Notes under the pieces: model-generated
The model's input: only the letters and a program-made list of their open reading frames with translations
Database searches by the model: none
What the model was told of the DNA's origin: nothing
Origin: Kitasatospora sp. NBC_00458
GTDB lineage: Bacteria > Actinomycetota > Actinomycetes > Streptomycetales > Streptomycetaceae
NCBI RefSeq assembly: GCF_036013975.1
Contig: NZ_CP107904.1
Span: forward strand, 3,363,501-3,427,500
Direction of reading: 5' to 3'
Length of the DNA stretch: 64,000 bases
Position numbers and translations under genes: made by a program
Part shown: positions 41,156 to 48,920 of the stretch, piece by piece
Layout of the letters: each line of letters starts with the position of its first letter
Numbering within the stretch: the stretch's first letter is position 1

Positions 41156-43639
41156 TCAGCAGGCCCCGAGGTCGCTCCAGACACCCCACGCACCGCTGGC
41201 GGCGGGGTCGTCGCCCTTGGTCCACCACTTGTTCTGGTAGTAGTGGCCCTTCCACGACACCTTGGTCGGCGTCGCGTAGGTGGTGGCCGCGTCCCAGCTC
41301 GGCGCAGCGGCGCAGGTGCCGGTGGTCGGGGTCGCGGTCGGGGTCACCGTCGGGGTCACGGTGGGCGTGACGGTCGGCGTCACCGTGGGGGTCACGGTCG
41401 GCGTCACGGTCGGGGTGACCGTCGGCGTCACGGTGGGCGTCGGGGTCGGGGTCGGGGTGCCGCCGTCCACCGCGCCGCGGGTCAGGTCGCCCTTGAGCCC
41501 GTACAGCGTGCCGCCCACGTTGACCGTCCAGTTGGACGGGGTGGAGACCGGCAGGTAGTAGGTGAAGTCCATGTCGATCGACGCGCCCGGCGCCAGCGAC
41601 TGCCAGCCCGGCAGCTTGACCGACACGCGGTTGTAGGTGCCCTTGAGGCCGCCCACGTTGCCCGGACCGGTGTGGTCCTGCTTGATGACCGTCAGGCCGA
41701 AGCCGGACTGGTCCTTGGCGTTGCCCGGGGCCGAGTTGCTGTAGTCGAACTGGAACTCGGTGCCGCCCGGCAGGGTCTGCGTCGAGTTGTTGACGATGTG
41801 GATCTTCGGGTTGATCGGGTAGTTCGAGTCGCCCAGCGCGAAGTTGGTGAACGACACGTCGATCGGCAGGGTCTGCTGCGGCAGCGCCGTCGTCGAGCGG
41901 ATCGCGCCGTACGCCGAGGCCGCCTTGAACTTGTCGTACATCAGCGAGGTGAGCGTGTTGCCCGGGACGTACTGGCCCTTGCCGCCGTTGGCGGCCGCGT
42001 CCCACTTGTAGTCGCCGGCCAGCTCCCAGATCATCGCGCCGCCGGCGCCCTGGTTCACGATGTAGTCGGCCTTGGCACCCACCGACTGCTCGTCCTCGGT
42101 GGAGAGGAAGACCTTCTTGGCGTCGTTCCACAGCCACGGCGCCACCAGGGCGGAGCTGTAGTTGCGGGCGTAGGTGCCCTGCAGGGCGGTGTCCTTCACG
42201 CCGTACTTGGAGAGGTAGTCGGGCAGGATGCCCTTCTCCAGGTTCTTGGCGTGCCACATCGGGTTCGACCCGGCCGGGGACTCCTTGCCCGCGTCGTCCT
42301 TGTCGTTCCAGATGTTGTCGATGCCGACCGCGCCGTCACCGCACGCCGTCAGGCCGGAGCCGACCGGGCAGGTGGTCGCCGAGGCGGTGCCCCAGAGGCC
42401 GTTGGTGCCGCCGACCACGTTCTTGAAGCCGCGGGTGTAGTACGGCAGGCCGACGTTGATCCGGCCGCCGGGCATCGCACCGCGGAAGTAGTGGTACGAC
42501 CAGTCGGTGTTCAGGTAGCCGATGCCGCCGTACTGGCCGGTGCCGTAGACGTTGGCCGCCGCCAGCTCGCCGTCCTTGCCGTCGTCGAACAGCGAGGCGT
42601 TCGGGCCGACGTACTTGTTCCAGGCGCCGTGCAGGTCGTACGACATGATGTTGACGTAGTCCAGGTACTGCGCGATCTGGAACGTCTCCATGCCGCGCAG
42701 CAGGTAGCCGGACGACGGGGCCGCGACCGAGAGCAGGTAGTGCTTGCCGTCGGTGGCGCCGGCCCGGTCGAGCTTCTCGCGGAGCGTCTTCATCAGGGCG
42801 GCGTAGCCCTTGGCCAGCGAGCCGCGCTTGCTGTTGGCGAGCTGCCAGTCCAGCGGGTTGCCCGCGTCCTTCATCGAGGTCGGGTACTCGTAGTCGACGT
42901 CGACGCCGTTGAAGCCGTACTTCTTGATGAAGTCGACGGCCGAGGTGGCGAAGGTGTCGATGCCCGCCTGGTTGACGCTGCCGTCCGGGTTGACGGTCAT
43001 CGAGTAGAAGCCGCCGGAGTTGACGCGCTTGCCGTCGTCGCCGAAGTACCCGCCGGTCTCGGTCCAACCGCCCACCGAGATCATGGTCTTGACGTTCGGG
43101 TACTGCTTCTTGTACTTGGTCAGCAGGTTGAAGTGACCCTTGTACGGCAGCGACGGGTCGAGCTCGGCACCGGGCACGCCGGGGAAGGAGATCCCGGTGG
43201 CCTCGTTCTTGTCGTTGTCCGTGCCGACCGACAGCTTGTTGTCGGAACCGACGTGGCCGAAGGCGTAGTTGAGGTGGGTGACCTTATCCCAGGGGATGTC
43301 GCTCACCAGGTACGGCGGGGTGCCGTCCTTGCCGGTGCGCCAGCCGGTGAAGTAGCCGATGATGCGGCGCTGGTGATCGGCGCCCATCTTCTCTCGGCCG
43401 TTGGTGTCGTAGACGTTGCAGTAGGGGACGTCGACGCCGGGGGTGGCGTACAGGCCGTCCGGGCGACAGGCCGCGTTGTCGACGGTGGCGGACGCCTGCG
43501 AGGGCGCCGCGCCCAGCGTGGCCACCAGCAGGCCCGCCATCGCGGCTGCCGCCAGCGAGGCCAGGCCGGCGCGGGCCGCCGGGCTCGTGGAACGGTGAGC
43601 AGCGGTGGGACGCCGCTCCGCCGTGGATCGCTTCAACAC
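41156..43639 (-). CDS. secreted chitinase, GH18 with chitin-binding domain
   Basis: An 827-residue exported chitinase. Signal peptide to about residue 50 (AAPSQASA). The GH18 barrel follows (YFTGW, ISVGGWTETGG, catalytic E251 in FNGVDVDYEYP, IMSYDLHGAWNKY, MIWELAGDY). Next come a beta-sandwich (about 600-735), a TVTP repeat linker, and a C-terminal CBM5/12 (WDAATTYATPTKVSWKGHYYQNKWWTKGDDP). It cuts chitin into chitobiose and GlcNAc oligomers. GTG 43639 has GGAGGACC upstream. Two DasR-type operators lie 80-120 bp before the start, so GlcNAc should induce it together with the nag PTS genes. Confidence 0.92.
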   Translation of the reverse strand: MLKRSTAERRPTAAHRSTSPAARAGLASLAAAAMAGLLVATLGAAPSQASATVDNAACRPDGLYATPGVDVPYCNVYDTNGREKMGADHQRRIIGYFTGWRTGKDGTPPYLVSDIPWDKVTHLNYAFGHVGSDNKLSVGTDNDKNEATGISFPGVPGAELDPSLPYKGHFNLLTKYKKQYPNVKTMISVGGWTETGGYFGDDGKRVNSGGFYSMTVNPDGSVNQAGIDTFATSAVDFIKKYGFNGVDVDYEYPTSMKDAGNPLDWQLANSKRGSLAKGYAALMKTLREKLDRAGATDGKHYLLSVAAPSSGYLLRGMETFQIAQYLDYVNIMSYDLHGAWNKYVGPNASLFDDGKDGELAAANVYGTGQYGGIGYLNTDWSYHYFRGAMPGGRINVGLPYYTRGFKNVVGGTNGLWGTASATTCPVGSGLTACGDGAVGIDNIWNDKDDAGKESPAGSNPMWHAKNLEKGILPDYLSKYGVKDTALQGTYARNYSSALVAPWLWNDAKKVFLSTEDEQSVGAKADYIVNQGAGGAMIWELAGDYKWDAAANGGKGQYVPGNTLTSLMYDKFKAASAYGAIRSTTALPQQTLPIDVSFTNFALGDSNYPINPKIHIVNNSTQTLPGGTEFQFDYSNSAPGNAKDQSGFGLTVIKQDHTGPGNVGGLKGTYNRVSVKLPGWQSLAPGASIDMDFTYYLPVSTPSNWTVNVGGTLYGLKGDLTRGAVDGGTPTPTPTPTVTPTVTPTVTPTVTPTVTPTVTPTVTPTVTPTATPTTGTCAAAPSWDAATTYATPTKVSWKGHYYQNKWWTKGDDPAASGAWGVWSDLGAC
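41327..41459 (-). repeat. 12-bp coding repeat of chitinase linker
   Basis: Repeated GGGGTCACGGTC-like units encode about eight TVTP motifs plus flanking TPTP repeats between the catalytic part and the chitin-binding domain. Lengths of such linkers often differ between strains. Confidence 0.85.
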
Positions 43640-43718
43640 TCGGTCCTCCGGGCAGAGTGTCGGCGCGTGCCTGTGGGGGAGCACGCACAGTGGGGGAAAG
43701 CAGATTGGCGCTGAAGCT

Positions 43719-43758
43719 ATGTGGTCTGAACCACATAGGTCAATAGGTCTGTACCAAT
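43719..43758 (-). promoter_or_regulatory. two DasR-type operators (dre) upstream of chitinase
   Basis: TGGTCTGAACCA, inside the 18-nt dyad ATGTGGT-CTGA-ACCACAT at 43719-43736, and AGGTCTGTACCA (43745-43756) resemble the DasR consensus (A)CTGGTCTAGACCAG(T). Their centres are 23 bp apart. DasR represses chitin and GlcNAc genes until glucosamine-6-phosphate releases it. Confidence 0.65.
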
Positions 43759-43874
43759 TGGTAATCAATTCCCCAACATCGCCGGTCGAACGGCCGATTG
43801 TCGACGGTCAGCCGACGCACCGTCCGGCCCGCCACCCGGCCCGCCACTCGGCCCGCCGGCCCGCACCGGCCCGC

Positions 43875-44489
43875 TCACTCCTCCGCATGCCGACGACTAT
43901 GCCGGGCCACCCGCACCCGCGTCCCGCAGGACGTCGAGCACCACGCCCGACGCGCGTGCTGCTGCAGGAAGAAGAGGATGCAGCCCGGAGCCGGACACGC
44001 CTTCACCGAGTCCCGCCGCTCCCCCGTCAGCAGCTCCACCGCCGCCTGCGCCACCCGCGCCAGCAGCACCCGCCCCCGCTCCCCCGCCAGGCTCCGCGGC
44101 ACCGCCCGCCCCACCGCCCCCGGCGGCAGCTCGGCCCACCCCGGCGCCGCCCGCAGCGCCCCGTTCACCACCGCGACGTCCGCGTCCGCCGCCGGCCCGC
44201 CCGCCACCACCGCGGTCAGCACCGCCCGCAGCGCCCGCCGCAGCTCCAGGAACGCCGCCAGCTCCGCCGGCCCCAGCTCCCCGGGCGGCGCACTCGCCGG
44301 ATCCAGCCCCTCCCCGTGCCGCTCCACCCAGGCCGCCAGGTCGGCGGGCTCCACCAGGACGTCCACCAGGTGGCCGCGCAGGCCGCCCCTGATGAAGGTG
44401 GTGTTCACCAGGTCCAGCGCCAGGTGCTCACCGTCGACCGGCATCCCGTCGACCGCACCGCGCTCCGCCACATCCCTGCCCGTACCCAT
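43875..44489 (-). CDS. CGNR zinc-finger regulator
   Basis: A 204-residue protein of the CGNR (ABATE-domain) family. The N-terminal part (DGEHLALDLVNTTFIRG, then a helical domain) is the ABATE domain; the C-terminal zinc finger is CPAPGCILFFLQQHARRAWCSTSCGTRVRVARH, with Cys pairs C-x4-C and C-x3-C. The family motif CGNR reads CGTR here. ATG 44489 has no ribosome binding site, but TACCGT ends 5 nt upstream. It is divergent from the HPP gene, and CTAACG repeats between them suggest it controls both. Confidence 0.82.
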   Translation of the reverse strand: MGTGRDVAERGAVDGMPVDGEHLALDLVNTTFIRGGLRGHLVDVLVEPADLAAWVERHGEGLDPASAPPGELGPAELAAFLELRRALRAVLTAVVAGGPAADADVAVVNGALRAAPGWAELPPGAVGRAVPRSLAGERGRVLLARVAQAAVELLTGERRDSVKACPAPGCILFFLQQHARRAWCSTSCGTRVRVARHSRRHAEE

Positions 44490-44491
44490 AC

Positions 44492-44564
44492 CTAACGGTA
44501 ACGCGACTTGCCATCCGCTAGCCAACCCAGCAAACTAACGCTACCAACGCCACCCTGCCGTTAG
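44492..44564. promoter_or_regulatory. CTAACG repeats between CGNR and HPP genes
   Basis: CTAACGGTA (44492-44500), CTAACGCTA (44535-44543) and the inverse CCGTTAG (44558-44564) share one core. The first overlaps the probable -10 of the CGNR gene. They are likely sites for the CGNR protein. Confidence 0.45.
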
Positions 44565-44576
44565 GACGTCGCCGCC

Positions 44577-45062
44577 ATGCCGCTCCCCAGCCAGGCCCCA
44601 GCCCGCCCCGCCGCCACCGCCGTCCTCGCCTCCACCGCCACCGCCGTCACCGCCCTGCTCCTCCTCGTCGCCCTCGGCACCCTCACCCGCCAACCCCTGC
44701 TCATCCCGCCCCTCGCCGCCTCCATGGCCCTCATCGCCGGCGCCCCCGACCTCCCCCTCGCCCAACCCCGCAGCGTCATCGGCGGCCAACTCCTCTCCGC
44801 CCTCACCGGCTACGCCGTCCTCGCCGCCACCACCCCCGCCTACTGGTCCGCCGCCGTCGCCGGCGGCCTCGCCCTCGGCGTCATGGCCCTCGCCCGCACC
44901 CCGCACTCCCCCGCCGCCGCGACCGCCGTCATCGTCACCCTCACCTCCCCCGACCCCCGCCACTTCCTCCCCCTCCTCGCCCTCGCCGCCACCCTCCTCA
45001 CCCTCACCGGCCTCGCCGCCGCCCGCCTCCGCAACCGCCGCTACCCGACGTACTGGTGGTGA
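44577..45062 (+). CDS. HPP family membrane protein
   Basis: A 161-residue integral membrane protein with four or five spans. The HPP-family landmarks are RQPLLIPPLAASMALIAGAPDLPLAQPRSVIGGQLLSAL and the later ARTPHSPAAATAVIVTL. Some relatives carry nitrite or act as chloroplast transporters; the substrate here is unknown. Translation starts at ATG 44577 after TTAGGACG. It is divergent from the CGNR regulator and probably controlled by it. Confidence 0.8.
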   Translation: MPLPSQAPARPAATAVLASTATAVTALLLLVALGTLTRQPLLIPPLAASMALIAGAPDLPLAQPRSVIGGQLLSALTGYAVLAATTPAYWSAAVAGGLALGVMALARTPHSPAAATAVIVTLTSPDPRHFLPLLALAATLLTLTGLAAARLRNRRYPTYWW

Positions 45063-45138
45063 GGCCGTAACCCGACCGGGCCACCGGTCGTTCGCACACC
45101 GGGGGGACGGGCGCACACCAGCCCGAAGGGGGACGACC

Positions 45139-45810
45139 ATGCCGGTCACCAGGTACACCCGCGAACTCCTCACGGCCGCCGCGGCGGAGTCGACATCGCT
45201 GGACGAGGTGCTCCGCGCACTCGGCCGGGAGCCGAACAAGGACCGCCGGAAGTACCTGCGCCGCAAGCTCACCGAGTTCGGCGTCGACACCACGCACTTC
45301 CGGCCCACCGGCAGCGTCTACACCCGCGAACTGCTCCAGGAGGCCGTGGCCGTCTCGCAGAGCGTCGCCGGCGTGGTGCGCCACCTCCACCTGCGCCAGG
45401 CCGGCGGCACCCAGGCCCACATCGGACGCCGCATCAAGGCGCTCGGCATCGACACCTCGCACTTCACCGGGCAGGCCCACAGCCGGGGCAAACGGCTCCC
45501 CGGCAGAATCCCTCCCGAGCGGCTGCTCGTCCAGCGCCCGGAGGACGCCAAGCGGCTGCCTGGTTCGCGGATCCGCCGTGCCCTGGAAGAACTCGGGCGG
45601 CCGGAGTCGTGCGAGGGCTGCGGCATCGGGCCGCGTTGGCAGGGACGTCCGCTGACCCTCGAAGTCGACCACGTCAACGGCGACTGGGCGGACAACCGCC
45701 CGGACAACCTCCGGCTGCTCTGCCCGAACTGCCACGCCGTCACCGACACATACTGCGGCCGCAACAAGCGCGGGCGGGCGAGGCCCGCGCCTGGCGACGC
45801 CACCGGGTGA
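45139..45810 (+). CDS. HNH endonuclease with duplicated N-terminal module
   Basis: A 223-residue protein. Residues about 5-55 and 60-109 are two copies of one module (YTRELL...V.R.LG...I..FG[IV]DT.HF), probably DNA-binding. The C-terminal HNH domain has Cys pairs C158/C161 and C195/C198 with the core LTLEVDHVNGDWADNRPDNLRLLCPNCHA (D177, H178, N190, H199). It should nick or cut DNA with a metal; a mobile or repair role is possible. It sits 46 nt before the tRNA-Leu gene and is alone in its orientation group. Confidence 0.82.
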   Translation: MPVTRYTRELLTAAAAESTSLDEVLRALGREPNKDRRKYLRRKLTEFGVDTTHFRPTGSVYTRELLQEAVAVSQSVAGVVRHLHLRQAGGTQAHIGRRIKALGIDTSHFTGQAHSRGKRLPGRIPPERLLVQRPEDAKRLPGSRIRRALEELGRPESCEGCGIGPRWQGRPLTLEVDHVNGDWADNRPDNLRLLCPNCHAVTDTYCGRNKRGRARPAPGDATG

Positions 45811-45855
45811 AATGACGGTGTCCACGCTCCGGGCGAACCCCTAGACTGGGGCCAT

Positions 45856-45939
45856 GCGGCCTTGGCGTAACCGGCAGCCGCGCGGGTTTTAGGTGCCCGT
45901 GGGAGAAATCCCGTGAGGGTTCGAGTCCCTCAGGCCGCA
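45856..45939 (+). tRNA. tRNA-Leu (anticodon UAG)
   Basis: An 84-nt class II tRNA. The acceptor stem is GCGGCCT with AGGCCGC. The anticodon stem CGGGT/GCCCG encloses loop TTTAGGT, giving anticodon TAG at 45890-45892. A long variable arm (TGGGAGAAATCCCG) and the T-arm GAGGG-TTCGAGT-CCCTC follow. The discriminator is A and CCA is not encoded. TAGACT at 45842-45847 is a likely -10. It reads CUN leucine codons; it is not the bldA tRNA, whose anticodon is UAA. Confidence 0.95.
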
Positions 45940-45952
45940 CTAGCCTCAGAAA

Positions 45953-45992
45953 CGAAGGCCCGCTCCGGAGTCACCTCCGGAGCGGGCCTTCG
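45953..45992. terminator. bidirectional terminator, tRNA-Leu/rdgB
   Basis: A perfect 18-bp stem (45953-45970 with 45975-45992) around TCAC. It stops tRNA-Leu transcription and the minus-strand rdgB message. Confidence 0.93.
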
Positions 45993-46011
45993 CCGTCAGC
46001 CCAGCCCGCCG

Positions 46012-46617
46012 TCAGCCCAGCAGCTCCCGGACGACCGGGGCGAGGGCGCGGAAGGCCTGGCCGCGGTGGCTGATGGCGTTCTTCTCCGCCGGCGTCAGCT
46101 CGGCGCAGGTGCGGGTCTCGCCGAGGGGCTGGAGGAGCGGGTCGTAGCCGAAGCCGCCGTCACCGGCGGGGGCGGTGCGGAGGGTGCCGAGGAGCCGGCC
46201 CTCGACGACGCGCTCGGTGCCGTCGGGGAGGGCGAGGGCGGCGGCGCAGAAGAAGTGGGCGCCGCGGTGGGTGTCGTCGATGTCGGAGAGCTGGGCGAGC
46301 AGCAGGTCGAGGTTGGCGCGGTCGTCGCCGTGCTTGCCCGCCCAGCGGGCGGAGAAGATGCCGGGGGCGCCGTTGAGGACGTCGACGCAGAGGCCGGAGT
46401 CGTCGGCGACGGCGGGCAGGCCGGTGGCGCGCGCCAGCGTGTGGGCCTTGAGGAGGGCGTTCTCGGCGAAGGTCACGCCGGTCTCGCGGACGTCGGGGAT
46501 CTCCGGGTAGGCGTCGGCGCCGACCAGTTCGACGTCCAGGCCGGCGCTGCCGAGGATGTCGCGGAGCTCCACGACCTTGTTCTGGTTACGGGTGGCGAGG
46601 ATGAGTCGAGTGGTCAT
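46012..46617 (-). CDS. rdgB: RdgB/HAM1 XTP/dITP pyrophosphatase
   Basis: A 201-residue house-cleaning enzyme that hydrolyses deaminated purine nucleotides (ITP, dITP, XTP) to monophosphates. Landmarks in order: ILATRNQNKVVELRDIL, VTFAENALLKA, AVADDSGLCVDVLNGAPGIFSARW, GDGGFGYDPLL and ISHRGQAFRAL. All catalytic positions are intact. It shares a strand with rph and a small exported protein, in the usual streptomycete order. The start is ATG 46617. Confidence 0.94.
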   Translation of the reverse strand: MTTRLILATRNQNKVVELRDILGSAGLDVELVGADAYPEIPDVRETGVTFAENALLKAHTLARATGLPAVADDSGLCVDVLNGAPGIFSARWAGKHGDDRANLDLLLAQLSDIDDTHRGAHFFCAAALALPDGTERVVEGRLLGTLRTAPAGDGGFGYDPLLQPLGETRTCAELTPAEKNAISHRGQAFRALAPVVRELLG

Positions 46618-46692
46618 GAAACCACCCTAACCGGGCGCCCCGTCCCGGCCGGACGCCACCGCTGCCACCGCCGTTGCCGGCTTGAGCGGTCG

Positions 46693-47082
46693 TCAGCCGG
46701 TGCAGACCTTGGTGAGGTTCGAGGCGGCGTCGCCGAGCGGCTTGAGGTCGGGCACCTGCTTGTTGTTGACGGCCTGCTGGACCTTGTCGACCTGGGTGGA
46801 GAGGTCGGTGATGGCCTGGGCGACGTCGGTGTCCTTGGAGTTCTTGCCGAGCTGGTCGAGGTCGTTCTTGAGCTTCTGCAGCGCCTGCCCGGCGGCGGCC
46901 GCGTCGTTGCTGGCGTTGCTGTACGCGTTGCTGACGTCGCTGATGTCACCGGTGATCTTGACCGCGGTGTTGCCGCAGTCGAGCGCCTTCTGCGCGGCCG
47001 AGCAACTCACGGCGCTGAGCGGGAGGATGGCGATCAGGCCGGCCACGGCGAGCATGGTCGGGCGGGCGATGCTCTGGGGCAT
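46693..47082 (-). CDS. small exported or lipid-anchored helical protein
   Basis: A 129-residue protein with a signal peptide (RPTMLAVAGLIAILPLSAVSC). AVSC is a poor lipobox, so it may be a lipoprotein or be cleaved. The mature part is helical with heptad-like spacing (YSNASNDAAAAGQALQKLKNDLDQLGKN, then VAQAITDLSTQVDKVQQAV) and ends in a Cys (LTKVCTG). The start has GAGGAGGACC upstream. It lies between rph and rdgB. Function unknown. Confidence 0.68.
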   Translation of the reverse strand: MPQSIARPTMLAVAGLIAILPLSAVSCSAAQKALDCGNTAVKITGDISDVSNAYSNASNDAAAAGQALQKLKNDLDQLGKNSKDTDVAQAITDLSTQVDKVQQAVNNKQVPDLKPLGDAASNLTKVCTG

Positions 47083-47139
47083 CCGGTCCTCCTCGGTGCG
47101 CGGGTTTCCGGAAGGGAAGGACGCGCGCCGAGGGGTGCA

Positions 47140-47216
47140 CGGTTCCCGCAACCGGGTGCTGCGGGAACCGTACGGGCTCCGGCCCCGGCCTGTACAGCGA
47201 CCGGGGCCGGAGCCCG
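47140..47216 (-). terminator. two hairpins between rph and exported-protein gene
   Basis: An 11-bp stem (47140-47150 with 47160-47170, 9-nt loop) and a 16-bp stem (47173-47188 with 47201-47216, 12-nt loop) lie in series just past the rph stop. The second is the stronger and is met first by RNA polymerase coming from rph. Confidence 0.85.
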
Positions 47217-47249
47217 GGGGTTTTCGGAAACCGAAGCGGAACCGAGACC

Positions 47250-47984
47250 TCAGCCGTCGAGGGAGCCGAGGGCCTTGCGCTGGATCTCGTCGAGCTCGGC
47301 GCAGCCGAGGGTGCCGAGGTCGAGGAGCCCGTCGAGCAGTGCGCGGTCGAACGGGGCGCCTTCGGCGGTGCCCTGGACCTCGACGAAGCGGCCGTCGGCG
47401 GTGCAGACGATGTTCATGTCGGTCTCGGCGCGGACGTCCTCCTCGTAGCGGAGGTCGAGCATCGGGACGCCGTCGATGATGCCGACGCTGACGGCGCTGA
47501 CGCCGCCGGTGATCGGCTGGCCCTTGGCGCGGAGGATCTTCTTGTCACGGGCCCAGGCGACGGCGTCGACGAGGGCGACGTAGGCGCCGGTGATCGCGGC
47601 GGTGCGGGTGCCGCCGTCGGCCTGGAGGACGTCGCAGTCGAGGACGATGGTGTTCTCGGCGAGGGCGCGGTGGTCGACGACGGCGCGCAGCGAGCGGCCG
47701 ATGAGCCGGCTGATCTCGTGGGTGCGTCCGCCGAGGCGGCCCTTGACGGACTCGCGGTCGCCGCGGGTGTTGGTGGCGCGCGGGAGCATAGAGTACTCGG
47801 CGGTGACCCAGCCTTCGCCGCTGCCCTTGCGCCAGCGCGGGACGCCTTCGGTGACGCTGGCGGTGCACAGCACCTTGGTGTCGCCGTAGGAGATGAGGAC
47901 GGAGCCTTCGGCGTGCTTGCTCCAGCCCCGTTCGATGGTGACGGGGCGGAGCTGGTCGGGGGTGCGGCCGTCGATGCGTGACAT
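47250..47984 (-). CDS. rph: ribonuclease PH
   Basis: A 244-residue phosphorolytic exoribonuclease that trims tRNA 3' ends. Landmarks: [114 protein letters not shown]. The start is ATG 47984 with no clear binding site; TACGCT ends 9 nt upstream, so a very short leader is possible. Downstream are two hairpins. Confidence 0.95.
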   Translation of the reverse strand: MSRIDGRTPDQLRPVTIERGWSKHAEGSVLISYGDTKVLCTASVTEGVPRWRKGSGEGWVTAEYSMLPRATNTRGDRESVKGRLGGRTHEISRLIGRSLRAVVDHRALAENTIVLDCDVLQADGGTRTAAITGAYVALVDAVAWARDKKILRAKGQPITGGVSAVSVGIIDGVPMLDLRYEEDVRAETDMNIVCTADGRFVEVQGTAEGAPFDRALLDGLLDLGTLGCAELDEIQRKALGSLDG

Positions 47985-48272
47985 AGGCACCGAGCGTAGC
48001 CGGTTTCGGTGGGTGCTCCGGGTACGCCCCGTGGAGTCCGGGTCGTGCCCGGAGGGCCCGCCGCGGGGTTCCGGGCACGGGGTTCCGAGCACGGGTCAGC
48101 GGGTCGCAGGACGGCGGGTCACCGGACAGGCGGGTCACAGGACAGGCAGGTCACGGGACGAGCGGGCCCCGGGGCGGGGCAGGGCGTGCGCCGCGGGCGG
48201 CCCCGGGCGCGCCTCGGCCCGCCGGCCACGGGGGCGGGCGGGCCGAGGGGCGGTGAGCCGGTTGGGCTCAGC

Positions 48273-48506
48273 TCACATCATGTCCTCGATGTCGGCGGCG
48301 ATCGGGTCGGCGTCGGTGCCGATGACGACCTGGATCGCGGTGCCCATCTTGACGACGCCGTGGGCGCCGGCGGCCTTCAGCGCGGCCTCGTCGACGAGGG
48401 AGGCGTCCTTGACCTCGGTGCGCAGGCGGGTGATGCAGCCCTCGACCTCTTCGATGTTGTCGATGCCGCCGAGACCGGCGACGATCTTCTCAGCCTTGCT
48501 GGCCAT
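48273..48506 (-). CDS. nagF: PTS EIIB, N-acetylglucosamine type
   Basis: A 77-residue stand-alone EIIB domain of the glucose/GlcNAc PTS family. The phosphorylated Cys24 is in NIEEVEGCITRLR, followed by GVVKMGTAIQVVIGTDAD. It passes phosphate from EIIA to the sugar carried by the EIIC proteins encoded next to it. Streptomycetes use separate EIIB (NagF) and EIIC (NagE) proteins, which is what is seen here. GAGGGAGAAAG precedes the ATG. It is divergent from nagE1 with a DasR-type site between them. Confidence 0.88.
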   Translation of the reverse strand: MASKAEKIVAGLGGIDNIEEVEGCITRLRTEVKDASLVDEAALKAAGAHGVVKMGTAIQVVIGTDADPIAADIEDMM

Positions 48507-48798
48507 TGCTTTCTCCCTCTGTCTCGGCCCGCCGGCTGCTCTGCCGGGTGCCGTCCTGCGCTGTGCTGCCGACCCCGGCCGGAGGGACGGGGTGGTGGGT
48601 CGCGGCCGGTGCTGACGCGGGGTCAGCCGACGGTCGTGCCGCCATGCTGCCCGGCAGCGCGACCAGCATGACCCGATCCGGACCGATTTGCCACGTTAGT
48701 CCACTTTTGGCCCATCCCGGCGCGCATGCCCCGGAACGCCGTCCGAGGATGACGATCAGCGGGGCTCGTGCTCCCGGTGCTCGCGGCCTGCGTCCCAA

Positions 48799-48814
48799 AG
48801 TGGTCTACACCAAT
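48799..48814. promoter_or_regulatory. DasR-type operator (dre) upstream of nagE1
   Basis: AGTGGTCTACACCAAT closely matches the dre consensus. It lies 107 nt before the nagE1 start and about 290 nt before nagF. The rest of the 414-bp intergenic region (48507-48920) holds the two promoters and no gene I can support. Confidence 0.8.
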
Positions 48815-48920
48815 ATATGTGTACTCCGGTGAACGCAGGAAGGGCCCCGGGTGTTCCTGGCCTCCGCCCGAAGGTCCCCCCGGGGGCCTGCGGCCGGCAA
48901 CTGCTCCCGGAGGGCGAAGG

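Noticed and set aside
40349..43714. An 1121-codon plus-strand frame opposite the chitinase
   Set aside because: Composition is Arg/Val/Gly-rich without domains; the minus-strand GH18 enzyme has full motifs, ribosome binding site and operators.
45856..45939. tRNA-Leu read as UAA anticodon (bldA)
   Set aside because: A shifted anticodon stem gave TTA, but correct pairing CGGGT/GCCCG places TAG at 34-36.
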